Shown piece after piece: positions 43,370 through 55,260 of a stretch of DNA of 64,000 nucleotides. The stretch covers positions 3,232,501-3,296,500 of the forward strand of contig NC_135549.1 in NCBI RefSeq assembly GCF_964340395.1, given 5' to 3'. Made by a program: the position numbers and the translations under genes. The notes below the pieces were generated by a model. It was not told where the DNA came from. It made no database searches and was given only the letters and a program-made list of their open reading frames with translations. Within the stretch, counting starts at the first letter, position 1; each line of letters opens with the position of its first letter. Origin of the DNA: Glandiceps talaboti (lineage: Eukaryota > Hemichordata > Enteropneusta > Spengelidae).

Positions 43370-44359
43370 CATTCAGTTTAAATCTGGTTACTATTTTTTT
43401 AATTTGTTTAATCAATGGACCTCTGTGTGGGAAATGTATATGTAAACAAGTAATAACGCAACAGATGTATTGAGTTCATTCATCTATACATATATAGGAT
43501 ACAATATAGTTTGGAGAATTGTACCATTGTTATGACTTTGTTGATCAACCATGCCCACCCTGACTAAACTTTGGTTCCAACTCAAGGTCGATTTAGACAG
43601 GTTTTATTGTATCACTAAATCCCTATCGTTAAATACGCATAAATGTGATAAAAAGTCATGAAGCAGTTCACTGGGAATATTGCTTGACTCGATTCGTGTC
43701 ATTTGACAAAAACAAAGAATACTTCGATAAACATTGGCCTATGCTTTTTCCCCAATCTTTAACTCACTAATATTAATACTACTTCTTTGAATCTTTACAC
43801 TTCGTTCCTGATACCGTGATGTACCAGACATTACCATTCCGATATACATAACACATACTACGTAACAAACCATAAAAATGAAAAAAAAACATCTGAACTA
43901 CTTAATTATTCCTCCAGAATAAATGGTTATATACATGAAAGTAAGAAATGAATGACGCCACCCACTTACGCTTAAAGGGGTCTTGTGTTTGCACACGCTC
44001 TACATCAGGAAAGCATTGCCATTAACACTTCAAAAAAGTGTCTAGGACTCGAAGTAACATATATTTAAAAAAGCAATGAATGTTATATTTGCAACCACAT
44101 GTTGCAAAGTATGTACTTTTTTTGCGTCGAAACATATAATAAATAAGAATATAGTTATGCATAATGAAATTAGACTCTCTCGTTACTCTTAGAATGTAGT
44201 TGGATTGCATAATGTTTTGTAATATACATTTCAAAATCACACTATTATATTACATAGTTAATGTAAAACCTCATGACCGAAGATGTTTCTGACTAATTCA
44301 TGTGCATTTGTCCTAAATTTTCTTGTTAGATATTCCAGTATGATCTACATCATATGAAA
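43370..44359. other. Non-coding DNA, nothing recognised
   Basis: AT-rich, no supported gene. Confidence 0.5.
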
Positions 44360-45628
44360 TATCTTGCATCGAACACTTTTAGTTGTAAAACCCATATTAT
44401 TTGTTTTCTATATTATCATTAGTATGTATTGTTATAACAAGTATAACCAACAACAATATATATAGTCACTCTTTCATAAAAAAAAAACATTTCTGGTAAC
44501 ATTCCATTTCTTCAGATCTCTTGCTCCTAAAACCAGGGCATACTAGTGTGTAATTGTGATATTTATTTTGCAAAAATTGAGGATTATCGAATCTCACTCA
44601 ATTTGGTTTCCATGGTAACCACGGCAGTCACTTTTGACTGTGCCATTGGACCAGAAATAACCTAACTTTTGCATAACTATGACGCAATTAGGCCAAAACG
44701 ACTATTTGTATCTTATCATTGTTGTTCTCATGGTAACAATGAAATCCGTTTCTGATGAAGCACTTTGATTATATTATAATAAACAACATATTTTTGTTAA
44801 AAGTTGATCACCGCATAATCAAGGTTAATAAAATGACTACTTTTGTTGAAGGCAAATTACAAATTGCAAATTACACTAGATTGCATGTTTGTAGCATCTC
44901 ATTATCAAAATCATTACTATATTGCCAAATATGTAATTTTAAAACCTTATGTTTCCTTGAAAGCAGCTGTCCTATTTCATTTCATGTGTGTTACAATGGA
45001 TGTCACTAACCTTCAAATGCCATGGGCGATGAAACGTGTAACAGTTATGGATAATGTTAGCAAAATTCAACATAAAGTGGTTATTTTGGTTACCATGGCA
45101 ACAGATGTTCGTTAAATGACTACTTTTACTCCAGCTTGGGTAGTCTAAGCAAATAAACCCTAGCATTAGTCTATTATTACTACAGTATTATTTCTATATT
45201 ATGTTAGTACAAGCATAATCAACTACAGTATATAGTTACCCTATTATAGAAAAACAATTTGTTGCCACTTCATCCTTAAAGTACACTTAGAACACATATT
45301 TGATCTAGTCTTTAGATCTCTTTCTCTTGCACCATTTCTATGCTAAATATACTGGCTAAATGAGTAAATTTCATATTATTACACAATTTCGGTCACCATA
45401 GTAACAACGGAATTCACTTTTGATGGTGCCATTGCATCTAGCACTTCTAGAAACTTACACATACGTGAATATTTTGTGTAAGTAGTGATGCAGTTAGGTC
45501 AAAAAGGTAATTTTCATTTTCCTGACATTTTCGTTACAATGGCAAACATAAATACAGTTTCTAGCGACACTCTTTGGTCCGCCACTTGGGCTAATCTTTG
45601 TGTATATGCAATTGTTGTATCATTCCTA
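44360..45628 (+). repeat. Family D repeat, tandem units of about 780 bp
   Basis: Matching landmarks appear twice in order: CTATATTAT (44409, 45194), AGATCTCTT (44514, 45316), GGTTTCCATGGTAACCACGG and GGTCACCATAGTAACAACGG (44605, 45390), CACTTTTGA-TG-GCCATTG, and GACGCAATTAGG and GATGCAGTTAGG. A third unit starts near 45600 and is interrupted by the minisatellite. No coding capacity. Confidence 0.75.
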
Positions 45629-47053
45629 TATACATTGGCTAAATGAGTGAATTTCATTTTATTACACAATTTTGGTTAAATGAGTGAATTTCATTTCATT
45701 AAACAATTTTGGTTAAATGAGTGAATTTCATCTTTCTACACAATTTTGGTTAAATGAGTGAATTTCATTTTATTCCACAAATTTTGGTTAAATGAGTGAA
45801 TTTCATCTTTCTACACAATTTTGGTTAAATGAGTGAATTTCATTTAACTACACAATTTTGGTTAAATGAGTGAATTTCATTTCATTACACAATTTTGGTT
45901 AAATAAGTGAAGTTCATCTTTCTACACAATTTTGGTTAAATGAGTGAATTTCATTTTATTACACAATTTTGGTTAAATGAGTGAATTTCATTTTATTACA
46001 CAATTTTGGTTAAATGAGTGAATTTCATTTTATTACACAATTTTGGTTAAATGAGTGAATTTCATTTAACTACACAATTTTGGTTAAATGAGTGAATTTC
46101 ATTTTATTACACAATTTTGGTTAAATGAGTGAATTTCATTTTATTACACAATTTTGGTTAAATGAGTGAATTTCATTTTATTACACAATTTTGGTTAAAT
46201 GAGTGAATTTCATTTTATTCCACAATTTTGGTTAAATTAGTGAATTTCATCTTTTTACACAATTTTGGTTAAATGAGTGAATTTCATTTTATTACACAAT
46301 TTTGGTTAAATGAGTTAATTTCATCTTTCTACACAATTTTGGTTAAATGAGTGAATTTCATTTTATTACACAATTTTGGTTAAATGAGTGAATTTCATCT
46401 TTCTACACAATTTTGGTTAAATGAGTGAATTTCATTTAACTACACAATTTTGGTTAAATGAGTGAATTTCATTTAATTACACAATTTTGGTTAAATGAGT
46501 GAATTTCATTTTATTACACAATTTTGGTTAAATGAGTGAATTTCATCTTTCTACACAATTTTGGTTAAATGAGTGAATTTCATTTAACTACACAATTTTG
46601 GTTAAATGAGTGAATTTAATTTCATTAGACAATTTTGGTTAAATGGAGTGAATTTCATCTTTTTACACAATTTTGGTTAAATGAGTGAATTCCATTTTAT
46701 TACACAATTTCAATTTTGGTTAAATGAGTATTTCATTTTATTACACAATTTTGGTTAAATGAGTGAATTTCATTTCATTACACAATTTTGTTTAAATGGG
46801 TGAATTTCATTTTATTACACAATTTTGGTTAAATGAGTGAATTTCATCTTTTTACACAATTTTGGTTAAATGAGTGAATTCCATTTTATTACACAATTTT
46901 GGTTTAATGAGTGAATTTCATCTTTCTACACAATTTTGGTTAAATGAGTGAATTTTATTTAACTACACAATTTTGGTTAAATGAGTGAATTTCATTTAAT
47001 TACACAATTTTGGTTAAATGAGTGAATTTCATTTTATTACACAATTTTGGTGC
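45629..47053 (+). repeat. 37-bp minisatellite, about 38 copies
   Basis: The unit is TTGGTTAAATGAGTGAATTT joined to CATTTTATTACACAATT. Copies differ mainly in a short window after TTTCAT: TTTATT, CTTTCT, TTAACT, TTAATT, TTCATT, CTTTTT. The array starts in a family D unit and ends at TTTTGGTGCAAC. It has no ORF. Confidence 0.97.
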
Positions 47054-48410
47054 AACTAACAGTTTGTAGATATTGCCATTTTGTCACACTTTGTAACTTT
47101 GATTAATCATTTACTGTAGGTAAAATACATATGGTTAATTAGTATTATATGTCTATTTATCATTTTTTTAAAAATTCCTTACGCTAGTATTTCAGCACAT
47201 TGTACAATATTTGGAAAGTTTATAATATGCAAATGAGAATGAGAATTTACAAACGCACAAGAATATCCAAAACATTGTGTATAAAAAGTAAAAAATTGTC
47301 AGAGGAGTAACAATGCGAAGTACAAAAACCGAGCAGGTATATTAGATAAAGTGCTATAGAATAGAGTGTGTCTTTACAGTACATGTATATATGAGAATGT
47401 CCACATTCTTTATTTTAAATAGGGCTGAGTTCTACAGAGATTAGGTCTATACTCAAAAAGCCATCTGACCATAAGCCTTATTACATGTAAATACTATGGT
47501 GCCACGTGATTATTTACCTTGAAAGTGACAAGTAAAATTTTTGGATCATTGCCTCAACTTAAAGTCTGTGCAAGTCAATGAGTACCGATCAGTACCGGAG
47601 TAATGTGATCGAATTTACATTGTAAAATTAACGACACGAGCTGTGACATTCTAAAATGAGTGCAGACGATCAAGCTGAACTTTTGGATCGTACTCTTGGT
47701 TTTATTTTGAATTTGTATAATGTTTTAGTTTTAACGGAGGGATGACATCACAATCACAAACGTGCCTAGTGTGGTATGCGTTGTATACAGATAACCAAGC
47801 AACACGTTATCATTTCCATTCTCCATAATGTCACACTTGCACTTTTCAGCTGACGAGTTTGCGCAAACCATCATGGGAATAATAGATCACACACGTCGAT
47901 ATGATCTATTAACGTCATCAATGATCAATTTTTTTCAAATATTATCGTCATGTAAACTCATTCTTTAACATTGAATTTCCTTAAGTTCAGTAGACATTAT
48001 AAATTGGAATACAGTATATACTGTACTATTGTGGCATATAGTGGATAACAAGGAAACCGTATCCATGGTTACGTCAATGTGACATGTACCGCCCTCGCAT
48101 ATCTCAACAACACTCTTGTTGTCTAGGTATAAAATGAAAGACTCAGCATTTGGAAATTGACAATTCAGAAATAACGTGGATGACAACGCATGACATCGAC
48201 GGGATACACCTTGGAGGAAGTTTTCACTATTGATAGTTTATTCATACCTGGCGATAGAGTATGAAGGTGGACATGAAGTAACAGCAAAGGAAGTCACTGA
48301 TAAATTAAGTGTTACCGTTGCACCTGTTCGTCAACGGAAACTTCACTCGTTACCTTTGTGCGAGTGTTATGTGTATTTTGACCATCGCACTGTGACAACT
48401 CGAAGGTAAG
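47054..48410. other. Non-coding DNA upstream of the GPCR gene
   Basis: No coding-like frame. The promoter or 5' UTR of the receptor presumably lies here, but no TATA or initiator element can be named with confidence. Confidence 0.4.
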
Positions 48411-49541
48411 ATGCAGTCGTACGTAGTAAATCGAAATACTTCCCTGGAATCGAATACAACTGAACACTGCGAATACCCTAACAATTATGGTATACATTGC
48501 GAAGCAGAATCTAAACTCCCAAGTTGCATAAGTGATTCTAACACTCAGTACATCGCAGGACTTAGCATTTGTTCACTTGGTATCGTTGGTAACCTGGCCT
48601 TCATGTTCGTTGTCCTACGAGTTGCATACATGCGAACAGCTACCAATGCCTACCTTGTTAATTTGGCTGTGGCAGATCTCTTGCACCTATCGACGCATTG
48701 GTTTACATGGATCTGTGCTCTTCGTGACCAGAGCATGTTTCATACTAGCGTGCCTTTATTATGCGTTGATGTTTTCCTATCTCGAATCACGCAGTATGTT
48801 TCTCTTTTTACGGTCACCGTACTCAGCGTAGAGCGTTATATGGCATTCTGTAAGCCTGTTATGTACAGAGAGGGTATCATTCACAAAAGAAGTCGCATTG
48901 TTCAGGTTATCGTTTTTACTTGGTCATTGGCAATTCTTCTAAGTCTCGAAATGTTCACAGCATGTCTGAGGATGGACTTAGACGGTCGTAGACTACCAGA
49001 AGTGATTTTTGAATCCATTTATGTGGTCGTTGCGATATGTCTCATGTGCGTTGTCATAAGTGTGTACAGCATCATTATTCGTCAGGTACGGAGAGTTCAT
49101 AATAATGGATCATCGGGATCCATACGTACCCATGAACATCAGATTATGAGAGTATGTCTGACCACAGCGCTGGCTTACTTCATTTTCACGTTGCCACCAG
49201 TCGTACTAATGATCACCTATCTACTGTGGAGATACGACGGCGTGAACATTTCCCAAGATGTCATTATCTGTCTTGCCAACCTGGGCACTTTCTCTCTCGA
49301 AATAAATTCTTCGGTCAACCTCATCATCTACAACGCAGTGAGCTCGAGATATAGAAAGGCTTTCCGGGACGCGTTCACCATGGACATTCGTCTCCTCAGA
49401 CATTGCACTTTGAAACTGAGAAATGCACGAAACCCTCGCGTGATGAAGAACTCAAGTACAAACATCGAAAGGGAAATGACACCTTTTAGTTCAACAGAGC
49501 ATTCTCCACCTTGCGTAGTTACCAGCGTTACCAATTTTTGA
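48411..49541 (+). CDS. Rhodopsin-family G-protein-coupled receptor, peptide-receptor-like, single exon
   Basis: 376 residues, uninterrupted. The N-terminus carries sequons at N9 and N15. Seven hydrophobic segments lie at about 47-70, 82-104, 117-140, 164-184, 199-224, 247-272 and 284-308. Class A landmarks are G60-N61 (TM1), NLAVAD with D89 (TM2), C118 and C185 for the extracellular disulfide, E141-R142-Y143 as the DRY variant, W171 (TM4) and P262-P263 (TM6). NSSVNLIIY replaces NPxxY in TM7, and helix 8 reads SRYRKAFRDAF. The CWxP tryptophan of TM6 is missing. The TM7 and helix 8 form resembles TRH, ghrelin and FMRFamide-type receptors and lineage-expanded orphans near them. Ligand is unknown. 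The 68-residue tail is Ser/Thr-rich, suiting arrestin regulation. Lack of introns suggests origin by retroposition or an intronless family expansion. Confidence 0.93.
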   Translation: MQSYVVNRNTSLESNTTEHCEYPNNYGIHCEAESKLPSCISDSNTQYIAGLSICSLGIVGNLAFMFVVLRVAYMRTATNAYLVNLAVADLLHLSTHWFTWICALRDQSMFHTSVPLLCVDVFLSRITQYVSLFTVTVLSVERYMAFCKPVMYREGIIHKRSRIVQVIVFTWSLAILLSLEMFTACLRMDLDGRRLPEVIFESIYVVVAICLMCVVISVYSIIIRQVRRVHNNGSSGSIRTHEHQIMRVCLTTALAYFIFTLPPVVLMITYLLWRYDGVNISQDVIICLANLGTFSLEINSSVNLIIYNAVSSRYRKAFRDAFTMDIRLLRHCTLKLRNARNPRVMKNSSTNIEREMTPFSSTEHSPPCVVTSVTNF

Positions 49542-51735
49542 AAATTAACTTTACTAACTCGACAAACGATAACTTGCAACCTTCGGAGATAGCTTAAAAT
49601 CGAGAAGCCGTTTCATTTTTGGATAAAGTCGCAAGTTATATAGATTCCCTTTACATGTCAAATTTAGTTTGCAAAGACTGGAATTGGCAACTCTGAAAGT
49701 ATTCAAATGTTAAAAAACATTTACAATAGACAATTAGATGTCTGTAGTATTGAATATATATATCTATGTACTATGGAAATGGTATGCATATACAAAACAA
49801 AGTACCATAAATTATACTCAACTAAGTACAACAGTATTATGCTATGTCAACGGATAAAGGTGAGCTCAAAACATTGATTCTATGTTATAATGTTAAGAAG
49901 AGGAATCATTTCTACTGAACATGACGTTGAAAAACTAAGGCAAAGAACGCATTTAGTGCAATTTCTCCTCTTTCTATTCACTAAAAGGACAGATCTCCAA
50001 TCGAAATCAAAGAACACAAACATTAACATTTGGTGGGAACCTGACTTGTAAGAGTTAAGGCTTACACGATCTAGTGAAATGTCAATGTGCCTGTAAATTT
50101 TATCACCACATTTTGATAAATTTGTATGTAGGGTATACGTGTATTCAATATATCCAAAAATATATATATTTATTTATATCGCTAATTCTTCGATGTTTAC
50201 TGTGATTGAAATTGGGCGTGACTGTTATGAAACGTCAGTGAAGACGTAAAACGTTAAGCATAATCTGTTTTGCCTAGATATTATCAAACAATCACTGTTG
50301 AATGTCTACATTTTAATGATTTTACTGACACATTTTGTATATTTAGTCACATGTCTTTAAGTGGTCACCTTTTTGATAACCACATATTTACTATGAGATG
50401 ATTTAGTGTCGGGAAAAATTAAGTGATAATCATAAAAAAATAATTTCCCTTTTCACAAATTAAAAAATAAAACCTTCTTACTGCACTGTGCAAGGCTAAT
50501 TATACATCTCCTTCGCGCTTTGATTATGTTATGCATGTTGTCGACTCTGTGGGTGCTTTGATTACGTAGTACGACAAATATAAATTATGATTTGGTATTT
50601 AGGAGTTACGGAATAACACGTTTTACTTAATCGCAAAAACTGAATTTCTGGTAGCTCATAAAACAAGTCCTATCTTAGAAGTGTCATAATTCATGGATTT
50701 GGTGCAAGGTTACTGTACTGGTTTTGCGACCAGATTACGTGTTATTATATCGCACGTTTGGGGTATTTTGTATGATGATATAATGGAGTCAGTATTGTAA
50801 GTCTCAGACATATTACTTGAAACGCCAATTACCTGCAAGGTTGCTATGAAAGGTTAAACATTAACAATAACATTTATATACTTGATGATTCGATTGTTAA
50901 TACTTGTTTTTTAAAGCTTGATTTATAGTTTCTGTTCAAAAACTAATTAATTTTTTGGAAAAATTGCTAGATGAACACGGGCTCTGTGAAGGAGAATGAA
51001 CATTTCACTTGAAGGTGAAATAGTAGTTATTTAGAACAAACAAGCAACGCATTGAGTTTTGTTTAAAATTTCTTATATGTAAAATCTATATTTTTATGTT
51101 AATGAATCGAAAAGCTCCTTATTCCTGTCAATAATACACATTCTTTCATTGGAGGATTGTTTAAACTATTCTTCCGCTGATTAAAAGAAAATACTATTTA
51201 ATTTATTATCATTATAACTATATAAGATGTGATTTATTACAAAAAGGGCTGCTCGATACCGTCTTGGACACAGCTTGTATACTAGTTTTTTTCTTCAATT
51301 CACCCTTAGGTATTTGATTGAAGAAAAATTAAAAAGTGTTTTATTTTCATTCTAGCCAATCGAAACAAACATTCCATCCGCTATTGTAATTTTCCTTGTT
51401 TCTGTTCTATTTATCGCGATCTATAAAATGTATTTTAATGGTATTCCAAATAATGTTACTTTATGGTTGATTTTAATGATACCTACTTTGAATAGATTGA
51501 CAAGCACACCTGTAAAGGCTTTATTATCATACAATTGACATTTTCAATAGGTTCAGTCACAAACTCCAGTTATATCAGTTATATTAATTGCTACTCTGTA
51601 AATACCTTTGACTGTAATTCATGATTTTACAAGTGATTAAAACCTGAATGTGAATGACTGTATGAATTGCGAAAATGCCATTTATTGCGTGTATAAATTA
51701 AGCGTGACGTCAGCACTATTTCCGAAATGCTGTGT
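49542..51735. other. Non-coding DNA downstream of the GPCR gene
   Basis: The 3' UTR is presumably at the start, but no close AATAAA signal was identified. The rest is AT-rich, with no gene. Confidence 0.4.
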
Positions 51736-51922
51736 TTGTATGTATGTATGTATGTATGTACGTACGTACGTACGTATGTATGTATGTATGTATGTATGTA
51801 TGTATGTATGTATGTATGTATGTATGTATGTCTGTCTGTCTATGTCTGTCTGTCTGTGTATGTCTGTATGTATGTATGTATGTATGTATGTATGTATGTA
51901 TGTATGTATGTATGTATGTATA
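51736..51922. repeat. (GTAT)n array with ACGT and GTCT blocks
   Basis: GTAT units with an internal GTAC block near 51756-51775 and GTCT units near 51829-51868. The tract continues after the SINE at 52254-52350. Confidence 0.97.
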
Positions 51923-51925
51923 TGT

Positions 51926-52253
51926 GGAGTCATGATGGGTGAATGGCTAGCGTGACCGGCTTGGAATCTACAGGTTGCAGGTTCGAGCCCCGTCGCTGCC
52001 TGCTGTTTGTTTCTGAGTGGCTAAAGTCCTTGGGCAAGATTTGAACCACGACTGTGCCTCAGTCAACCCAGCTGTATAATTGGGGACCTGGTAGGATGTA
52101 GGTTGCAATGTGAAGGCTTTAATCCTATGCGCTGCAATGGATTGTATGCTCCCCGTGTGCCATTCTGATCCTAGCCAGGGGTAATAATTGTAAAGCGCTT
52201 TGAGCACGGTGTGGGAAAGCGCTATATAAAAACCAACATTGTTATCTTTATTG
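51926..52253 (+). mobile_element. tRNA-derived SINE inserted in a (GTAT)n tract
   Basis: The head has an A-box-like TGGCTAGCGTGACCGG (from 51944) and a perfect B box GGTTCGAGCCC (51980-51990). The body contains CTTGGGCAAGATTTGAACCA and CCCAGCTGTATAATTGGG. The 3' part has GTAAAGCGCTTTGAGCACGG and GCGCTATATAAA, then a short TTAT-type tail. This is a familiar SINE tail in marine invertebrates. GTAT units on both sides show insertion into a microsatellite. Confidence 0.85.
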
Positions 52254-52350
52254 TTATATGTATATATGTATATATGTATATATGTATGTATGTCTGTCTG
52301 TCTCTGTCTATGTAAGTATGTATGTATGTTTGTATATATGTATGTATGCG
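52254..52350. repeat. (GTAT)/(GTATAT) microsatellite after the SINE
   Basis: Irregular continuation of the tract interrupted by the SINE. Confidence 0.9.
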
Positions 52351-52659
52351 ATTCTCGCCAGTGAGAAAGCCTTGGGGTTTTGGGAAAAGTGAGATTATGT
52401 TTTAACCTTTTCATCCTAAATTTGATACATTCATGTTCGACTACAACCATGACAAAAAATAGATTTCTTTGGAATGCCTGAATCGTGACTCGCAGATGCA
52501 TTGATGCAGGTTTTAATGACCATGAATATTTTATCGGAGTGCTTCAGGTTCTACATTTACGTTATAGTGCGCAAGGATGTGTGCTTTCGTAACAAGGTTA
52601 CATATTCACACGTATCACATTCTGTATTTTCTATTACCGCTGACGGCAGTGTCACGTCT

Positions 52660-52890
52660 GTGCTACTGTAAAAATGATGATATTCAGACTTCTGTAAAAA
52701 TGATATTCAGACTCCTGTAAAAATAATGATATTCAGACTACTGTAAAATCACGATATTCAGACTACTCTAAAATCACGATATTCAGACTACTGTAAAATC
52801 ACGATATTCAGACTACTGTAAAATGATGATATTCAGACTACTGTAAAATCACGATATTCAGACTACTGTAAAATGATGATATTCAGACTT
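52660..52890 (+). repeat. 25-bp tandem repeat, about 9 copies
   Basis: Unit: GATATTCAGACTACTGTAAA plus ATCAC or ATGAT. Two alternative 5-base ends occur, and the last copies alternate between them. Confidence 0.95.
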
Positions 52891-53237
52891 TTATACTATA
52901 ATATGACTGATATTGGTACAATCTGATGAAAATCTGATGTACATAACTTGGCGCGATTTCTTCATTTGCCTCGGTTTCCTATTTATTGTGACTGAGCACC
53001 ATGTTATGGTATTGAGTCAGATCTATGTACAAGACGTTCACAGAACAAAAAAAGAACAATCGAAAGACAATAACAGTAGGAAATAGAGGTAGATAAATAA
53101 ATAGCGCCAAGTTCACTACACATAATTTTAATTAGAATGGATTGGTATAGGTGTGAACCAGTATGCAAACTACCCTCCTGAGACTAATATGGAGCGTAAT
53201 TCACGTCAAAAGCCGAACTCGCCAGTTGTAAGTCAAT

Positions 53238-53490
53238 GACATCTATTCACAAGCGAATGGCGTCAAATTATCAGTTAATGGCGTCAATTGATAAGTCGAA
53301 CTCGTCAATTGATAAGTCAGTTGATAAGTCAACGGGGTCAATTGATAAGTCGAACTCGTCAATTGATAAGACAATGACACCAATTGTTAAATCAGTGCCC
53401 CCAATTGATAAGTCACTTGCGTCAACTGATAAGTCAATGACATCAATTGATAAGTCTGTGCCGTCAATTGATAAGTCAGTTTGTCTGAAG
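53238..53490 (+). repeat. Degenerate repeat of TCAATTGATAAGTC, about 21-24 bp period
   Basis: Some ten copies. Frames on both strands read through it (SIDKS on plus, DLSID on minus) because the unit length is mostly a multiple of three. No other coding evidence. Confidence 0.85.
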
Positions 53491-54440
53491 GTCATTTCAT
53501 TTTTGGCAATTCAATCTGGACAGTAGACATTTCATAGGGTGCATTTGAATTGAAGGGTACGTTAAAGTCTGCACAAAGCACCCCAGCACACTTGGAAGTG
53601 AATGCACGTCAACTGACAACTACTTTTGCCAGTATAGTTTGGAAACCGTAATACCAATGTCTACTAAGCTAGGTATGCTCTTGAAAAGTAATATGTCCTG
53701 GGTCATGACCCGGAAAAAGATTGTCCTTGAGTCTTACATGTAGTTATGAATGGCTTACATTTTCTACTTTCACACATTAAAATAGTCACGGTAGTTAAAA
53801 TTTCGAGTAGACGTTTGAGGGAGGTAGGTGGGGTGGGTATTAATTATCAATCTCTGGACGTTCGTTTCCTCTGACCATGATGTGATGGGTCATTTTTTAT
53901 CGCCGTACTACATGAAGAACAAGTCTTCGTCTTCGTAGAAGACATTATTCCCCGATGACAATTTTGTGATGATCTCAGTAAGTGGAAATACATCTGAGAC
54001 AGAACAGAATGAGCTTGATCAAACAAGTACAATTCATTCTGTTGGGGAGGGAAGCTACACAAGAGGTCACGACAGGGAAACTGTCAATAATCCTCAATAA
54101 TCCCCAATTCTTCAATATTACATACACGGATTGCACATGAGATCGAAAACATGTTCCTATTGCTAGTAATTGACTTTACCCTTCTTCTAGCTACCATTTC
54201 CCCGTCTAAAAGTGGTTTTTTTTTAAAGAAATTAAATTTCCATTTCATATCTCTGTCCTCTATACTTTTCGAGTGTGTGAATGTACAGCTTTTAATTCAA
54301 AGTTCAAAAATAAATGACAGCTATTTCATGATATGCCGAAATCGCATTTTGAACATTACTTAAATGTGACTTGATATAGGTATTGAAAATATCAATACAA
54401 ATATGAAACTCAACGCCAGATATGCGACCTTAAGCTTTTT
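53491..54440. other. Non-coding DNA, nothing recognised
   Basis: No supported gene or element. Confidence 0.5.
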
Positions 54441-55260
54441 ACTTGTAAGGGAGGGTTATAATTTTGGGATGAAAAGTCTGTCTGTCTGTCTGTCTGTCTG
54501 TCTGTGTCATCGTTTTTGTTTTGGTAAACATCCATGAATATTAATGACACATTTACATAATTATGGGTTTTCGATATAATTTGGTTCGTAAGTGCATGTG
54601 TTATATAAAGTTTGATAATATAGCTTGTAGTTTTAATGACTCATTTTCATAATTAATGTAGTAATTAGACTATATCTTAAGAATGTGTGCTTCAAATTAA
54701 GTATACTTTGACATAGACCTCAAACCACACAAATGGCATATGTCCTTAAAACTTTGTTGATGTAGCTGTTAGTTTTAATGAGTCATTTGCCTAGTAATTA
54801 GGCTATATATGAAGGGTGCAAGCTTCTATATAATGTGGTACATACATTCTTGATGCCAGGTGCGCATGTCTCATAAAGCTCATTGATGTAACGCTTAGTT
54901 TTAATGACTCATTTGCATAATTAATTGTTTTCAGTAATTCTGTTATATCTTAAGAATGCACTCTGCAAACGTATTATAATTTGGTACATACATTGGTGAT
55001 AAGCAAGTCATGTGCGATGTATAGTTTGATAATGTTGCTTTTAGTTTTAATGACTCATTTGCATAACTAATGATGTTTAGTAATTAAACTAAAGAACGCA
55101 CCTTTCAAATGCAACATAATTTACTACATACATCAACCATAACAACGTACAAAGCTTTGTGATGTAGCATAATAAATGATTTTCAGTAATTAAGCTATAT
55201 CTTCAAAATGCATACATTAAATTCAACATAATTTGGTACATATTTCAAACATAATTCTGG
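54441..55260 (+). repeat. Interspersed family B copy
   Basis: Begins with a (GTCT)n tract (54474-54505) and carries about five units with TTTTAATGACTCATTTGCAT, TCAGTAATT, TTAAGAATGC and AATTTGGTACATAC. The order matches the 20.7 and 42.6 kb copies. Confidence 0.8.

Noticed and set aside
45629-47053. CRISPR-like regular array
   Set aside because: Units are directly adjacent without unique spacers and the context is animal DNA; it is a minisatellite.
48411-49579. Other frames overlapping the receptor gene
   Set aside because: Shadow frames of the receptor coding sequence.
52916-52945. Second hammerhead core (CTGATGA words); also at 44752
   Set aside because: CTGATGA occurs but no GAAA and stem arrangement follows.
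53236-53526. 96-codon SIDKS-repeat protein
   Set aside because: Tandem repeat with period near a multiple of three; frames open on both strands, no other coding sign.
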